A stretch of DNA of 64,000 nucleotides from Sulfoacidibacillus ferrooxidans. GTDB lineage: Bacteria > Bacillota > Bacilli > Alicyclobacillales > SLC66. Made by a program: the position numbers and the translations under genes. Below the pieces are notes generated by a model that was not told the DNA's origin, made no database searches, and saw nothing but the letters and a program-made list of their open reading frames with translations. The DNA is taken from positions 682,001 through 746,000 of the forward strand of contig NZ_JALBUF010000001.1 of the NCBI RefSeq assembly GCF_022606465.1, in the 5' to 3' direction. Of this stretch, positions 30,467 through 40,372 are shown piece by piece (position 1 is the stretch's first letter; every line of letters begins with the position of its first letter).

Positions 30467-31771
30467 TTAGCGCTCCAGCACTTGGATAGTAACAAGCGCT
30501 TTCCCTACAAGCTCTTGCCCACGAAATAGCTCCACGTCCACTTTGCCCATTTTTCTACCCGAATCAATCACACGCGCACGTGCATCCACTTGTTGATCAA
30601 TTTGCACCGGTTTCAGAAAATATAAGGTGCTATTTTCAATTAACATATTGGCATCTCGCACTTTTTTTAGCGCCTGCATTGCCGCTTCCGAAATGATCAT
30701 AGTAAATGCACCAACTGATAACGACCCGTGTGGCGTAGACATCTGCGGTGTCACTTCACCTGAAAGCTGATAGACTTTATCTTCTACATGTGCAACAAAC
30801 CGCCCAAGTACGATATCTTCGATCGTATCTCCCATCTGCGGCTGCTTTTGATTATATTGCAATGCTTTAATGACGTCCTGTCGACTAATTACTCCAATGA
30901 GCCGTTTAAATTCAATCACTGGAAGTAACTCTAGCCCTTCCCACACCATCATATGAGCCGCCGCTGCCACCGATGTTTTCGCTGTGACGGAGATCGGTTG
31001 CTTTGTCATGACCTTGTCCATCAATGTTGTGGATTCTTGTCCATATATGTCTCGTGCAGCTACGACACCAACTAATTTGCCATCACTTTGCAACACAGGA
31101 AAGCGCGAATGTCCCGTCTGTGTCACAAGCTGTCGATAGTCAGCAACCGTGCTTTCCGCCGTCAAAATAGCCGGTGGATCTTGACCAAGTAAATCTTCGA
31201 CAAGCAATACTTCTTTTTTAATCAAGCGGTCATAAATAGCACGATTGATCAGTGAAGCGACAGAAAAAGTATCATATGCTGATGAAATGATCGGCAGATC
31301 TAGCCGATCGGCCAAATGAATGACAGCTGCATTGGTAGTAAAGCCACCAGTAATGAGTACAGCCGCCCCATGTTCTATAGACGCCATGTGCACCGCTTCG
31401 CGATTGCCTACAATCACAAGTGCACCTGGATCCACATACTTCACCATATCTTGAATCTCCATCGCCGCTATCACGAATTTTTGTAGCGATTTGTGAAGAC
31501 CCCCGCGTCCACCAAGTACCGATCCATCAATAATATTGACAACCTCAGCAAAGGTAAGCCTATCGATATCTCGTCGCTGTTTCTTTTCTATGCGTACAGT
31601 GCCTACTCGTTCAATGGTTGTAACTAATCCTTGACCTTCAGCTTCCTTAATCGCTCGATACGCTGTACCTTCACTAACTTCTAGTTGTTTCGCCACTTGT
31701 CGCACAGAAATCTTATGCCCAATCGGCAATTCTTCAATGTGTTTTAGGATTTGATCATGTTTTGTCGACAT
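30467..31771 (-). CDS. ytoI: YtoI-like regulator: HTH, DRTGG, two CBS domains, hot-dog domain
   Basis: About 434 residues from ATG 31,771 (MSTKHDQILKHIEELP). Order of domains: winged helix at 1-70 (VRQVAKQLEVSEGTAYRAIKEAEGQG), DRTGG domain at about 75-180, two CBS domains at about 190-305 (HSRFPVLQSDGKLVGVVAARD and LELLPVIEFKRLIGVISRQDV), and a C-terminal hot-dog fold that may bind an acyl-CoA. The same architecture is found in B. subtilis YtoI, which also lies near dnaE. CBS domains suggest an adenine-nucleotide signal. Target genes are unknown. Confidence 0.9.
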   Translation of the reverse strand: MSTKHDQILKHIEELPIGHKISVRQVAKQLEVSEGTAYRAIKEAEGQGLVTTIERVGTVRIEKKQRRDIDRLTFAEVVNIIDGSVLGGRGGLHKSLQKFVIAAMEIQDMVKYVDPGALVIVGNREAVHMASIEHGAAVLITGGFTTNAAVIHLADRLDLPIISSAYDTFSVASLINRAIYDRLIKKEVLLVEDLLGQDPPAILTAESTVADYRQLVTQTGHSRFPVLQSDGKLVGVVAARDIYGQESTTLMDKVMTKQPISVTAKTSVAAAAHMMVWEGLELLPVIEFKRLIGVISRQDVIKALQYNQKQPQMGDTIEDIVLGRFVAHVEDKVYQLSGEVTPQMSTPHGSLSVGAFTMIISEAAMQALKKVRDANMLIENSTLYFLKPVQIDQQVDARARVIDSGRKMGKVDVELFRGQELVGKALVTIQVLER

Positions 31772-31822
31772 ACTGTTCCTCGCCCTCAGATCACTGTACC
31801 TATTATACAACAGGCACAAAAA

Positions 31823-31853
31823 AAGTGTCCTTTTCTTATAAGAAAGGACACTT
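31823..31853 (-). terminator. Rho-independent terminator after yitJ
   Basis: AAGTGTCC at 31,823-31,830 pairs with GGACACTT at 31,846-31,853, with further pairing in the interior. On the minus strand the stem is followed by TTTTTTT, placing it directly after the yitJ stop. Confidence 0.88.
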
Positions 31854-31859
31854 CACTAT

Positions 31860-33731
31860 CTATTGGGGTGATGTTTTTGCTTTTACATAACTTGTTAGCT
31901 GCGCTGTCATTTCATAGCGTAATAGCGGAGTGATCAGATAAATGCCTTTAAATTGTTCGATTGCAGCATCGAGTAACTCCTGTGCAATTGCAATCCCCTC
32001 TTCTCGTGCTCTCGCGCCTTTGTGCAGCGCCATGCGTTCTCGAACATCATCGGTTAGAAAAATGCCCGGAACTTCATTGTGCAAAAACTCTGCATTGCGT
32101 TGACTTAATAACGGCATAATCCCAACAAATAAGGGCACTGGAAGATGCTTTGTAGCATCGCGCAAGACTGCAAAAAAGCGTGGATCATAGATAGGCTGAG
32201 TCATAATAAAGTCTGCGCCTGCCTCCACCTTGCGTTCTAAGCGTTTAATCGCTTTATCAAAATGGCGAACATGCGGATTAAAGGCCGCTCCCACAACAAA
32301 TGTAGACGGCACATCCATCGTTTTACCTGAGAAACCCGTTCCTTGATTAAGTTGTTTAATCATCTTAATCATATCAAAAGATGAAACATCAAATACAGAC
32401 GTTGCACCAGGCAAATCACCAAAGCGGGAAGGATCCCCAGTCACAACTAAAATTTGCGAAATCCCAAGTGCGTGCAATCCCATTAAGTGAGACTGTTGTC
32501 CTATAAGATTGCGGTCGCGACAAGAAATGTGTAACAGCGGTTCAACGCCTTGTTGCTTCATCAGTGCACCGAGTGCCATATTGCTCATGCGAATCATGGC
32601 AAGGGAATTGTCAGCAAGCGTGACTGCATCAGCCCCAGCAGACTGTAATGCTTTTGCCCCTTCCAAAAATGCAGTCGCATTCAGATCTTTCGGTGGATCT
32701 AATTCAACGATCACCGTATGCGTATGGAGTACCTTTTCATGGATAGGTTCTTGACTAGCTTCCATTTCACCTGCATTTTTCTCCAACACAGCACGCATCG
32801 CAGAAGATCTCACTACAATTGCAGACTCAGCTTTTTGTCTGTGTTTGATTTCTATGGGGGGTAAATTGCCTACAGCATGAGCCATCGCAGCTACATGGGC
32901 TGGTGTTGTACCGCAGCATCCCCCAATAATGCGCACGCCAAGCTCGCGAAAATCAAGTGCTGCCGCCGCGAAATATTCCGGTTCAGATGGATACGCATAG
33001 TGACCATCTGTCATGCTAAGCAATCCAGCATTAGGATACACAGAAAGTGCCGCATGTTTAGGAATTTCAATCCCTTGTAACACTCGCTGCATATCTGCTG
33101 GACCAAAGCGACAGTTCAGCCCAATGACATCTGCTCCTTCATCAAACAAGATCCGAAACGCATCTTGCACAGGCTCGCCATCACGCGTAACCGCCAGGTC
33201 AAGAAGAGCAAGTTGTGCTATGACGGGTTTGTCTGTGAGTTTTCTCACCACTTGTAAGGCTAGTCGCAGCTCTGCAAGATCAAGAAAAGTCTCAAGTAAA
33301 ATAGCATCTGGTCCCTCATTCAATAGGGCCATGGCCTGTTCTGCATAGGCATTTGTAAGGTCAATGGGGGGTGCCAACTGTCTTTTAGCACCTGTGATTG
33401 CTCCGATCGTGCCAGCTACGTATACTCCGTCTCTCGCTTCTTGCCTTGCAAGACGAACCGCAGCGCCGTTGATCTCTTCCACTTGTCCTTCTAATCCATA
33501 GCGTGCTAATCCAGCTCGATGCGCACCAAATGTATTGGTTTCAAGTAACATAGCACCTGCCTCTACATAGGAACGATGGACAGAGGCTACAACCTCCGAT
33601 TTTGACACGCACAGTTCCTCATAGCACACTCCTACAGGCACACCCATTCCGTATAGTTGGGTCGCCATCGCACCATCACCTATGATGATACGTTCTTTGA
33701 TCACATCCAATAACCCTTGTCTCTCTTGCAT
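31860..33731 (-). CDS. yitJ: bifunctional homocysteine S-methyltransferase / methylenetetrahydrofolate reductase
   Basis: A 623-residue fusion. Residues 1-290 are a homocysteine methyltransferase barrel, starting GDGAMATQLYGMGVP, with the zinc site Cys in VIGLNCRFGP and the double Cys of IIGGCCGTTPAHV. Residues about 325-600 are the MetF-type reductase (VIVELDPPKDLNATAFLEGAKALQ, ILVVTGDPSRFGD, FIMTQPIYDP). It makes methyl-tetrahydrofolate and can methylate homocysteine in methionine synthesis. Upstream room is too short for an S-box riboswitch, although B. subtilis yitJ is the classic S-box gene. Confidence 0.95.
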   Translation of the reverse strand: MQERQGLLDVIKERIIIGDGAMATQLYGMGVPVGVCYEELCVSKSEVVASVHRSYVEAGAMLLETNTFGAHRAGLARYGLEGQVEEINGAAVRLARQEARDGVYVAGTIGAITGAKRQLAPPIDLTNAYAEQAMALLNEGPDAILLETFLDLAELRLALQVVRKLTDKPVIAQLALLDLAVTRDGEPVQDAFRILFDEGADVIGLNCRFGPADMQRVLQGIEIPKHAALSVYPNAGLLSMTDGHYAYPSEPEYFAAAALDFRELGVRIIGGCCGTTPAHVAAMAHAVGNLPPIEIKHRQKAESAIVVRSSAMRAVLEKNAGEMEASQEPIHEKVLHTHTVIVELDPPKDLNATAFLEGAKALQSAGADAVTLADNSLAMIRMSNMALGALMKQQGVEPLLHISCRDRNLIGQQSHLMGLHALGISQILVVTGDPSRFGDLPGATSVFDVSSFDMIKMIKQLNQGTGFSGKTMDVPSTFVVGAAFNPHVRHFDKAIKRLERKVEAGADFIMTQPIYDPRFFAVLRDATKHLPVPLFVGIMPLLSQRNAEFLHNEVPGIFLTDDVRERMALHKGARAREEGIAIAQELLDAAIEQFKGIYLITPLLRYEMTAQLTSYVKAKTSPQ

Positions 33732-33777
33732 GCTTCCCTTTCCCCCTACTAAAACCCCAATCTATTTCTTCTTATCT

Positions 33778-34542
33778 TCAGTGGAATACAGTAATCCCCA
33801 TCTGAATCGAGAGTACGACTGCCGCAATAAGGAATAAGGGTCGAATCAATCGTGCTCCCCGTTTCACAGCAATGCGGGAGCCCACACGCGCTCCAATCAT
33901 CATGGCAATTCCCATAGGCAATCCGAGCGTATAGACCACTTTCCCACGTACTGCAAACAATAACAAGGCTGCCACATTACTTGTAAAATTTAAAACCCGT
34001 CCATTTCCTGCCGCTTCAAGAAAGTCAAAACGAAAGACAGAGAGAAAAGCAAACAATAAAAAGGAACCTGTGCCTGGCCCAACAAAGCCATCATAAAACC
34101 CCAAAACAGCCGCCACGCACATAGCCAAGACAATGACTCCCAAACGGATACCCCTAAATGCGTTAGTCTTACCCAGATGACGCTTCCAAAGGGTAATCAC
34201 CGTGATTGAGACAATAGCTATAAATATAATCATCTTAAGATATCGTTCGTTCACGTTTAAAACGGTATCTGCACCAATAAGAGCTCCAATAAAAGTAAAA
34301 GGAATCATCCACTTTAATAGCGGAAAATATAGTTTTTTCGATCGGAAATACGTAAATGAACTGGTCGAAGAGGCAAATGTTCCTGCCAACTTATTGGTTC
34401 CAAGAGCAAGATAGGGTGGCATCCCTGTCCACAGCAGAGTAGGCAGAGTAATCACACCTCCTCCTCCAACAACAGAGTCGAACAGCCCAGCAATAAATCC
34501 TCCAACGATTAATGCAAGTAAAACAATCAACGTATGATGCAC
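33778..34542 (-). CDS. TauE/SafE family membrane transporter
   Basis: A 254-residue membrane protein with about eight hydrophobic segments. The family signature GLFDSVVGGGGVITLPTLLW near residue 20 and its repeat GFYDGFVGPGTGSFLLFAFL near residue 150 are clear. Members are proposed to move sulfite, sulfoacetate or related organosulfur anions. It lies 46 bp before yitJ on the same strand, so a link to sulfur or methionine metabolism is possible. A second TauE/SafE gene is inside the spoVR element. Confidence 0.88.
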   Translation of the reverse strand: MHHTLIVLLALIVGGFIAGLFDSVVGGGGVITLPTLLWTGMPPYLALGTNKLAGTFASSTSSFTYFRSKKLYFPLLKWMIPFTFIGALIGADTVLNVNERYLKMIIFIAIVSITVITLWKRHLGKTNAFRGIRLGVIVLAMCVAAVLGFYDGFVGPGTGSFLLFAFLSVFRFDFLEAAGNGRVLNFTSNVAALLLFAVRGKVVYTLGLPMGIAMMIGARVGSRIAVKRGARLIRPLFLIAAVVLSIQMGITVFH

Positions 34543-34608
34543 AAGATCACCCCTGTATCCGCGTATTTGTCACTCGTACCTCTCTATAGATTGCGGATAC
34601 GTGAGTCG

Positions 34609-35088
34609 TCAATGAAACTCAATCATCACATCTTCACCAGTCAGTGTCACATACCCATCTCCTAATGTGAGGCTCGCTGCGTTCATTAAAAATAAGGGCC
34701 GCAAGACTTCGCTCATATCAATGAGCACAACCGTGCCGACTGACACTACTCCTGTAGCCATTTGAGAAGTGACACGTTGTAACATGTGGGCAAGTAACCG
34801 GCGTGGTACGCGAACATACTTCGAAACATCAACAGTAAAAGCAACGACACTTTCACTCATGCTCTCTCTTGCACGGGAGATGGCTCCATCGTCACGGTCA
34901 ATTGGATCGCTTAGATTGATCATTTTGACCGTGACATCTACAGGAGTCCATGGGGTTTGTAATGTGGCAAATATCCCATGCGTCATTACATGTACATTGG
35001 ATAGCGAGTATCCATGATCCAGGTGTTCATTTACTGCAGATTGCACTTCATCTTGACTCATCGATAGCTGGACAGAGTGGAACCTCAA
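34609..35088 (-). CDS. conserved hypothetical protein, 159 residues
   Basis: A soluble protein with no signal peptide or membrane span that I cannot assign to a family. The N-terminal half looks alpha/beta (SQDEVQSAVNEHLDHGYSL, VDVTVKMINLSDPID), followed by a basic helix RVPRRLLAHMLQRV and a C-terminal beta-rich part ending MIEFH. It starts 14 bp after the HTH coiled-coil gene stop on the same strand, so the two probably work together. Confidence 0.7.
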   Translation of the reverse strand: MRFHSVQLSMSQDEVQSAVNEHLDHGYSLSNVHVMTHGIFATLQTPWTPVDVTVKMINLSDPIDRDDGAISRARESMSESVVAFTVDVSKYVRVPRRLLAHMLQRVTSQMATGVVSVGTVVLIDMSEVLRPLFLMNAASLTLGDGYVTLTGEDVMIEFH

Positions 35089-35102
35089 CTTGATCCTCCC
35101 GA

Positions 35103-35576
35103 CTATTGGTGTAGCAGTTTTTCACGTATCTCTTTGAGTTCGCTAATACCTAATTCTAATTTTTCTTTTTGATCCAAGATCAACTGTAAATTTTCCTGCA
35201 AACTACTCATGCTTTTATCAATCTCGTCAATCATAACAGACAATTCATCAGCGCCTACAGTTTCAATACCAGACAATACTTTATATAGTTTAAGCCCTGA
35301 CAGCGCAGCAGACGTTGCAATATTGGAAGCTGCAAAAGCAACACCCGGTGCTGCTGCCCGAACGCCTGCACCACCAATACTAGCAAGCCAACTCACAGCT
35401 TTTCCAGTACGCGAACTGCGACGATTTAAGAATGCTTGTAAATCTTCCTCTTTCACGAGATATTTGCCACTTGTGTCATCTGCTTTCAATTGTCCTGTGC
35501 GAATCCAACGACGAACCGTTTCCTCTGAAACATTCAACCGATAAGCGATTTCATACGTAGTAAATTCCATCATCAC
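35103..35576 (-). CDS. helix-turn-helix (MerR/excisionase-like) protein with coiled-coil tail
   Basis: A 157-residue protein. Residues about 3-52 are a MerR/Xis-like DNA-binding domain (TTYEIAYRLNVSEETVRRWIRTGQL then KYLVKEEDLQAFL). A small Ala/Gly-rich middle follows (residues 60-100), then a coiled coil from about 105 to 155 (IDEIDKSMSSLQENLQLILDQ). It lacks a classic effector domain. Clustered TGTGCRCA motifs lie just upstream of its start and may be its own operator. Function is unknown. Confidence 0.8.
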   Translation of the reverse strand: MMMEFTTYEIAYRLNVSEETVRRWIRTGQLKADDTSGKYLVKEEDLQAFLNRRSSRTGKAVSWLASIGGAGVRAAAPGVAFAASNIATSAALSGLKLYKVLSGIETVGADELSVMIDEIDKSMSSLQENLQLILDQKEKLELGISELKEIREKLLHQ

Positions 35577-35621
35577 ATCACCCTTTATCGTAGAATAGAC
35601 GATGTGGGTGTGTCATGTACA

Positions 35622-35698
35622 TGTGCACAACACCCACGTGTTCGTGCACATATTATACCACACAGCGTTTGTGCGCACATACGTACACGTGCGCATAT
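35622..35698. promoter_or_regulatory. cluster of four TGTGCRCA-type palindromic motifs
   Basis: Four short near-palindromes are seen in 77 bp: TGTGCACA (35,622-35,629), CGTGCACA (35,643-35,650), TGTGCGCACA (35,670-35,679) and CGTGCGCATA (35,689-35,698). A minus-strand TATAAT at 35,652-35,657 sits among them. This fits a promoter for the HTH protein gene with multiple regulator sites, probably autoregulatory. Assignment to that regulator is inference. Confidence 0.5.
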
Positions 35699-37426
35699 TT
35701 ATCTTAAAAAAGGAGTAATCCGCTGTTGTACTGCCTGAACAAGAGCAACTCGCTTTTCCTCAGCCTCATGCTTTGTACTCGCTGTGACCCCAATGTATAC
35801 TTTTAATTTTGGTTCTGTTCCAGATGGTCGTATGGCAATCCAATGGCCCTTGGCAAAACGAAAAATGAGAACGTCCGATGATGGAAGGTGTAACTGCGTC
35901 GTACTCCCATCTTGAACATGTGTACAGATAAGAGAACGGTAATCTTCTATCGATTCTAAATGAAATCCGGAAACCTGTAACCCATCTTCTCTAAACGTTT
36001 CCATGAGAGCCTTCATTCTCTTCGTTCCCTGTAATCCCGTAAACAGGTAGCCACTAAGATCATCTGTAAAGTACCCAAACTGTTCATAAAGCTGTTCTAA
36101 CTGTTCACTCACACCACCTGACTCGCGCTTACAAGAGACGACCATGTTGGCAATAGCAACAGCCGTTTGTACTGCATCCTTGTCTCGCACAAACGGTAAC
36201 ACTAGATATCCGACGCTCTCTTCATACCCAAATACAAACGCACGTTCTCCAGATTTTTCATACTGACCAATCTTATCTCCAATATATTTAAACCCCGTCA
36301 GCACGCGTTCAGTAAGTACCCCGAAACTCTTGGCGACTACTTCTCCAAATCCAGACGAAACAATGGTTGTAATCGCCGTAGATCCTGCACGAAGCTCACC
36401 GTTGCTACGGTTTTTCAAGAGATCGTAGAGTAGCAACCCTCCAACCTCGTTACCCGTTAATAACGTGTACTCGCCACTTGCAGTACGTACCATCAGACCC
36501 ACTCTGTCCGCGTCTGGATCGGTGGCCAGAATGATATCTGCGGATACCGACTTTGCAAGTGCTATCGCCTCCACATAGGCGGATGCATCTTCTGGATTAG
36601 GACTTTGCACATGCGTAAATGCGGAGTCTAAAGGCATTTGCGATTCCACACATATAACTTGTTGATAGCCTGCTTGATGCAGTGCTGCAACGACTGGTTG
36701 CGCACCTGTGCCATGTAATGGCGTATAAACAATCGTTACCTTGCGTTTCTCCGCATCTGGCTCAGCGTGAAATAGTGATGATATCTGCTGATAATAAGCT
36801 GTTTCGATCTGAACACCGATATCATGTACAAGATTGGCGACTTGCATGTCGTCTATCGAAAGCCTAGGAATGGAAAATAAATCACCGCAACCCTCCATCT
36901 CAGAGATGATTTGCCGTGCGTCTGCTTCTAGCACTTGCCCTCCGTCGCTTCCATAGACTTTATAGCCGTTATAAGCAGGTGGATTGTGACTCGCCGTAAC
37001 CATCACACCACCACCACAACCGAGTTCCCTCACAGCAAACGATAGAAACGGTGTTGGACGCGCCTCTGTAAAAACATAACTATGTACTCCAAAAGCAGCT
37101 ACTACGCAAGCCACTTCTTGTGCAAAACGTTTAGAATCGCGACGACCATCATAACCAATAGCTAACTTCCACATATGTTTTGGACGATGATGCACAATCC
37201 ATTGCGCTACTCCATAAGAAGCCTTACGTACAGTATAAACATTCATGCGATTGGTTCCAGGTCCCATCTTTTCACGCATGCCACCAGTGCCAAACTGCAA
37301 ATCCTGCATAAAACACTCTTGTAATTCTGTCTCTCGTCCATCTTCAATCATCTGTTCTAACTCTTGTCGCAGTGCAAGATCAAGTGTCTCTTGTTGTAGC
37401 CATGCAGACCATCTGTACTCGTTCAA
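35699..37426 (-). CDS. pgcA: phosphoglucomutase / phosphomannomutase (PgcA type)
   Basis: About 575 residues from TTG 37,426. I chose this because AGGGGGA lies 7 bases upstream, the length then matches B. subtilis PgcA (581), and longer starts would run 160 bp into the amidase gene. It interconverts glucose 1- and 6-phosphate. Active-site Ser lies in MVTASHNPPAYNGYKVYG; the metal loop is ATDPDADRVGL; sugar-binding GYEESVGYL and the C-terminal phosphate loop AIRPSGTEPKLKVY are intact. It supplies precursors for glycolipids and envelope sugars. Confidence 0.93.
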   Translation of the reverse strand: MNEYRWSAWLQQETLDLALRQELEQMIEDGRETELQECFMQDLQFGTGGMREKMGPGTNRMNVYTVRKASYGVAQWIVHHRPKHMWKLAIGYDGRRDSKRFAQEVACVVAAFGVHSYVFTEARPTPFLSFAVRELGCGGGVMVTASHNPPAYNGYKVYGSDGGQVLEADARQIISEMEGCGDLFSIPRLSIDDMQVANLVHDIGVQIETAYYQQISSLFHAEPDAEKRKVTIVYTPLHGTGAQPVVAALHQAGYQQVICVESQMPLDSAFTHVQSPNPEDASAYVEAIALAKSVSADIILATDPDADRVGLMVRTASGEYTLLTGNEVGGLLLYDLLKNRSNGELRAGSTAITTIVSSGFGEVVAKSFGVLTERVLTGFKYIGDKIGQYEKSGERAFVFGYEESVGYLVLPFVRDKDAVQTAVAIANMVVSCKRESGGVSEQLEQLYEQFGYFTDDLSGYLFTGLQGTKRMKALMETFREDGLQVSGFHLESIEDYRSLICTHVQDGSTTQLHLPSSDVLIFRFAKGHWIAIRPSGTEPKLKVYIGVTASTKHEAEEKRVALVQAVQQRITPFLR

Positions 37427-37457
37427 GCAGATCCCCCTCATGCAGTTATGCTCATCC

Positions 37458-38846
37458 TCAATCAAAAAGCGGTGGTATTCTCGTGGGGTATCCCTGCTCA
37501 ATCCACGCTCCAACTTGTAGTAACAGCGCTTCAGAAAATGGCTTTCCAACCACTTGAACTCCGATTGGCAAACCTTCTTTTGAATACCCACAAGGTATCG
37601 ATAGAGCAGGAAGGCCACATAGATTGAACGGATTGGTAAAGCGTGTTAGATTCGATCGAATAGGCTGCATCACATCGCAAACAGCTACCTCTCGATCGCC
37701 TATAGGCGTCGCCAGGAAAGGAATGGTTGGTGAAATCAATACGTCAATATGAGAAAACAACTCTTCCCATACTCGTTGTAAATGCAACCGTACATCAAGT
37801 GCATGCGCATAATCTACACCCGTATATTGGCTTCCTGAGGCCAATCGCTTATATACATCTGCTCCGTAGCGTTCTGGTGTCTCAGCCATCCACTCTTTGT
37901 GCAAATAAAGTGCTTCTGATGCAATCACCACATTTTGTGCAAATGCCCCATCAGACAAATTAGAAATTTCTACAGATTCTACTTGTGCGCCGAGCTCCGA
38001 ACAGAACGTAAGAACCTCTCGCGTTCGCTCCTCTATTTGTGGATCAGTTTGTGCAAAGAAAAAGGATTCGTTATATCCAATACGCAACCCAGACAATGAG
38101 TTCCCTATCATGCGATCATACTGCTCATTTTGACTGCGTACACTCGTCGAATCTTGCGGATCATAGCCTGCAATCAGTTGCAACAACAACGCTGCATCGC
38201 GCACCGAACGAGTTATCGGCCCTACATGGTCAAGTGAAAATGCAAGCGGAACGACACCCTGTTTACTCACTAACCCAAAGGTCGGTTTTAATCCGACGAC
38301 ACCTGAACAAGCGGCAGGAATGCGAATCGACCCACCCGTATCCGTCCCTAATGATGCCGGAGCCAACTCAGCCGCTACTGCCGCTGCACTTCCTCCGCTT
38401 GATCCTCCTGCAATGCGCATGAGATCCCACGGATTATGCGTTGCACCATAATGTGGATTTTCCGTTGTCGTACCATACGCAAATTCGTGCATATTAGTCT
38501 TCCCTAGCAAAAGCGCTCCGGCGTGCTTTAAACGCGTCCATACATGTGCATCCGTTGTTGGAACATCATTTTCTAATTGTTTGGAACCAGCTGTCGTTCG
38601 TACACCTTGCGTCCAAAATACATCTTTCAGAGCAAAGGGTATCCCATGTAACACACCTGTCGCCCTGCCCAATGCCATATCATGATCTGCTACCTGTGCA
38701 GCTTTTACAACTTCTTCCGAACACACTGTAATAAAAGAGTTAAGTACACCATCATACATCTCAATTCGGTCTAAGTACCGCCTAGTGACCTCTTCACTCG
38801 ACACCTGTTTTGCATAGATTAGCGAACTTAATTCTGTCAAGTCCAT
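37458..38846 (-). CDS. amidase signature family protein (GatA-like)
   Basis: A 462-residue hydrolase of the Ser-Ser-Lys amidase family. The catalytic Lys is in [11 protein letters not shown], and the two Ser lie in [35 protein letters not shown], the full signature. No gatB or gatC is adjacent, so a free-standing amidase is more likely than the tRNA amidotransferase subunit, though this cannot be settled here. The pgcA gene follows on the same strand with a short gap. Confidence 0.88.
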   Translation of the reverse strand: MDLTELSSLIYAKQVSSEEVTRRYLDRIEMYDGVLNSFITVCSEEVVKAAQVADHDMALGRATGVLHGIPFALKDVFWTQGVRTTAGSKQLENDVPTTDAHVWTRLKHAGALLLGKTNMHEFAYGTTTENPHYGATHNPWDLMRIAGGSSGGSAAAVAAELAPASLGTDTGGSIRIPAACSGVVGLKPTFGLVSKQGVVPLAFSLDHVGPITRSVRDAALLLQLIAGYDPQDSTSVRSQNEQYDRMIGNSLSGLRIGYNESFFFAQTDPQIEERTREVLTFCSELGAQVESVEISNLSDGAFAQNVVIASEALYLHKEWMAETPERYGADVYKRLASGSQYTGVDYAHALDVRLHLQRVWEELFSHIDVLISPTIPFLATPIGDREVAVCDVMQPIRSNLTRFTNPFNLCGLPALSIPCGYSKEGLPIGVQVVGKPFSEALLLQVGAWIEQGYPTRIPPLFD

Positions 38847-38970
38847 GCTCGTTTCACCATCCTACACAATCATCAGTTTACACACTGCATGGCCACTTTC
38901 GACATTCATTACGCATCTAGCATACTGCAAAACTAGTCAGGCAACCACTAGTGAATGACTTATATCATGA

Positions 38971-40188
38971 TCACTCCAGCGCATCAAGTGCAAATGTCTG
39001 ATGTACCTGATTGACCACTTCAGATAAAAAGCGGCTTGGTATCACGCAAGACACTTTAATTTCAGATGTACTGACCATTTTAATCTCTGCACCTGCTGCC
39101 TCGATTGCCGCAAACATCTGTGCGGCCACACCAGGATTTGTAATCATTCCTGCCCCAACAATGGATACTTTAGATAATCCTAACTCCTGCAAAATCTCAC
39201 GGTATCCTAGCACTGACTGTAAGCTTTCGCACATGCGAATCGCGTGTGTGGCATCCGCTTCTGCTACAGTAAAGGAGACATCCACCTCTCCGGTTTTGAC
39301 AACGCTTTGCACAATCACATCGACATTGACCTGCTCTTGTGCGAGTGCCTGAAACATTGCACTTAAATGATGTTTCGATATTTGTATGCCAAGCACTGCA
39401 ATACGCGCTACTTCTTTTTCCACTGCAACACCTGTTACCATCCTCATGCCTTCCATCGAGCCCATCTCTTTAATCACCGTTCCCTCCGCTTCTGAAAAGC
39501 TAGATCGCACTACAAGTTGTACGCCATGTTGTTTAGCTGTCTCGACCGCTCGCGGATGCAATACTTGCGAACCAAGAGTTGCTAATTCCAACATCTCCTC
39601 GTAAGAAATTGCAGATAACTTTGAAGCCTTTGCTACGATCCTGGGGTCTGCTGTATATACACCATCTACATCTGTATAAATTTCGCAGCTCTGCGCATGA
39701 ATCGATGCAGCTACTGCTACTGCAGTCGTATCAGAACCTCCCCGGCCAAGCGTTGTGACATCTGTACCATGAATTCCTTGAAAACCTGCGATCACAGGTA
39801 TGATGCCGTTGTCTAATAATTGCTCGATGCGCCTCTGATCAATCGACTCGATGCGCGCTGCACCATGAACTGCTTCAGTATTAATTCCCGCTTGCCATCC
39901 TGTCAGCGACTGAGCATGGACTCCACGTGCAAGTAATGCCATCGCAACAAGAGCAATCGAGACCTGTTCACCCGTGGCTAATAACACGTCCATTTCTCGT
40001 TGACTTCGCACAGGAGCTATCTCATTCGCCAAATTCACAAGACGATCTGTCGAGTGACCCATGGCAGATACAACAATCACACAACGAGTTCCATCTTGAA
40101 CTGTCGCGGCAATGCGATCAGCCACTGCACCTATACGTTCTGCCGTTCCAACAGACGTACCTCCATACTTTTGTACAATCACTGCCAT
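38971..40188 (-). CDS. lysC: aspartate kinase
   Basis: A 405-residue enzyme that phosphorylates aspartate, the first step toward lysine, threonine, methionine and diaminopimelate. The kinase domain begins VQKYGGTSVGTAERI and contains GFQGI and GRGGSDTTAVAVAASIHA; the regulatory part (residues about 260-400) holds two ACT domains (IQISKHHLSAMFQALAQEQVNVD, and VSIVGAGMITNPGVAAQMFAAIEAAGAEI). This is the alpha/beta type that often makes a second shorter product from an internal start. No lysine riboswitch is visible in the leader. Confidence 0.94.
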   Translation of the reverse strand: MAVIVQKYGGTSVGTAERIGAVADRIAATVQDGTRCVIVVSAMGHSTDRLVNLANEIAPVRSQREMDVLLATGEQVSIALVAMALLARGVHAQSLTGWQAGINTEAVHGAARIESIDQRRIEQLLDNGIIPVIAGFQGIHGTDVTTLGRGGSDTTAVAVAASIHAQSCEIYTDVDGVYTADPRIVAKASKLSAISYEEMLELATLGSQVLHPRAVETAKQHGVQLVVRSSFSEAEGTVIKEMGSMEGMRMVTGVAVEKEVARIAVLGIQISKHHLSAMFQALAQEQVNVDVIVQSVVKTGEVDVSFTVAEADATHAIRMCESLQSVLGYREILQELGLSKVSIVGAGMITNPGVAAQMFAAIEAAGAEIKMVSTSEIKVSCVIPSRFLSEVVNQVHQTFALDALE

Positions 40189-40294
40189 GATTCCACTCCT
40201 ATCTCTCTTTCACAAAACTGCATAGTTATGCAAGACATCCTACCACATTTCTACGTGCACGCTACACCATTCCACGTAAGAATTTGAACAATAT

Positions 40295-40337
40295 ACAAAA
40301 ATCCGAGCTGCCCTAAAGAGATCTAGGCAACACGGAT
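40295..40337 (-). terminator. probable terminator after the pspA cluster
   Basis: ATCCG (40,301-40,305) pairs with CGGAT (40,333-40,337) and TGCC with GGCA inside it. On the minus strand a short run of five T follows. The T-tract is weak, so confidence is moderate. Confidence 0.6.
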
Positions 40338-40372
40338 CAGATTACCTTTCAGATACGATTGTATCCACTATA

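Noticed and set aside
33732-33777. S-box riboswitch before yitJ
   Set aside because: Only 46 bp separate it from the TauE/SafE gene, and no S-box core motif is visible there or in the 66 bp before that gene.
40189-40372. Lysine riboswitch in the lysC leader
   Set aside because: The gap is too short and the structure seen is a terminator for the upstream pspA gene; no lysine-box pattern was found.
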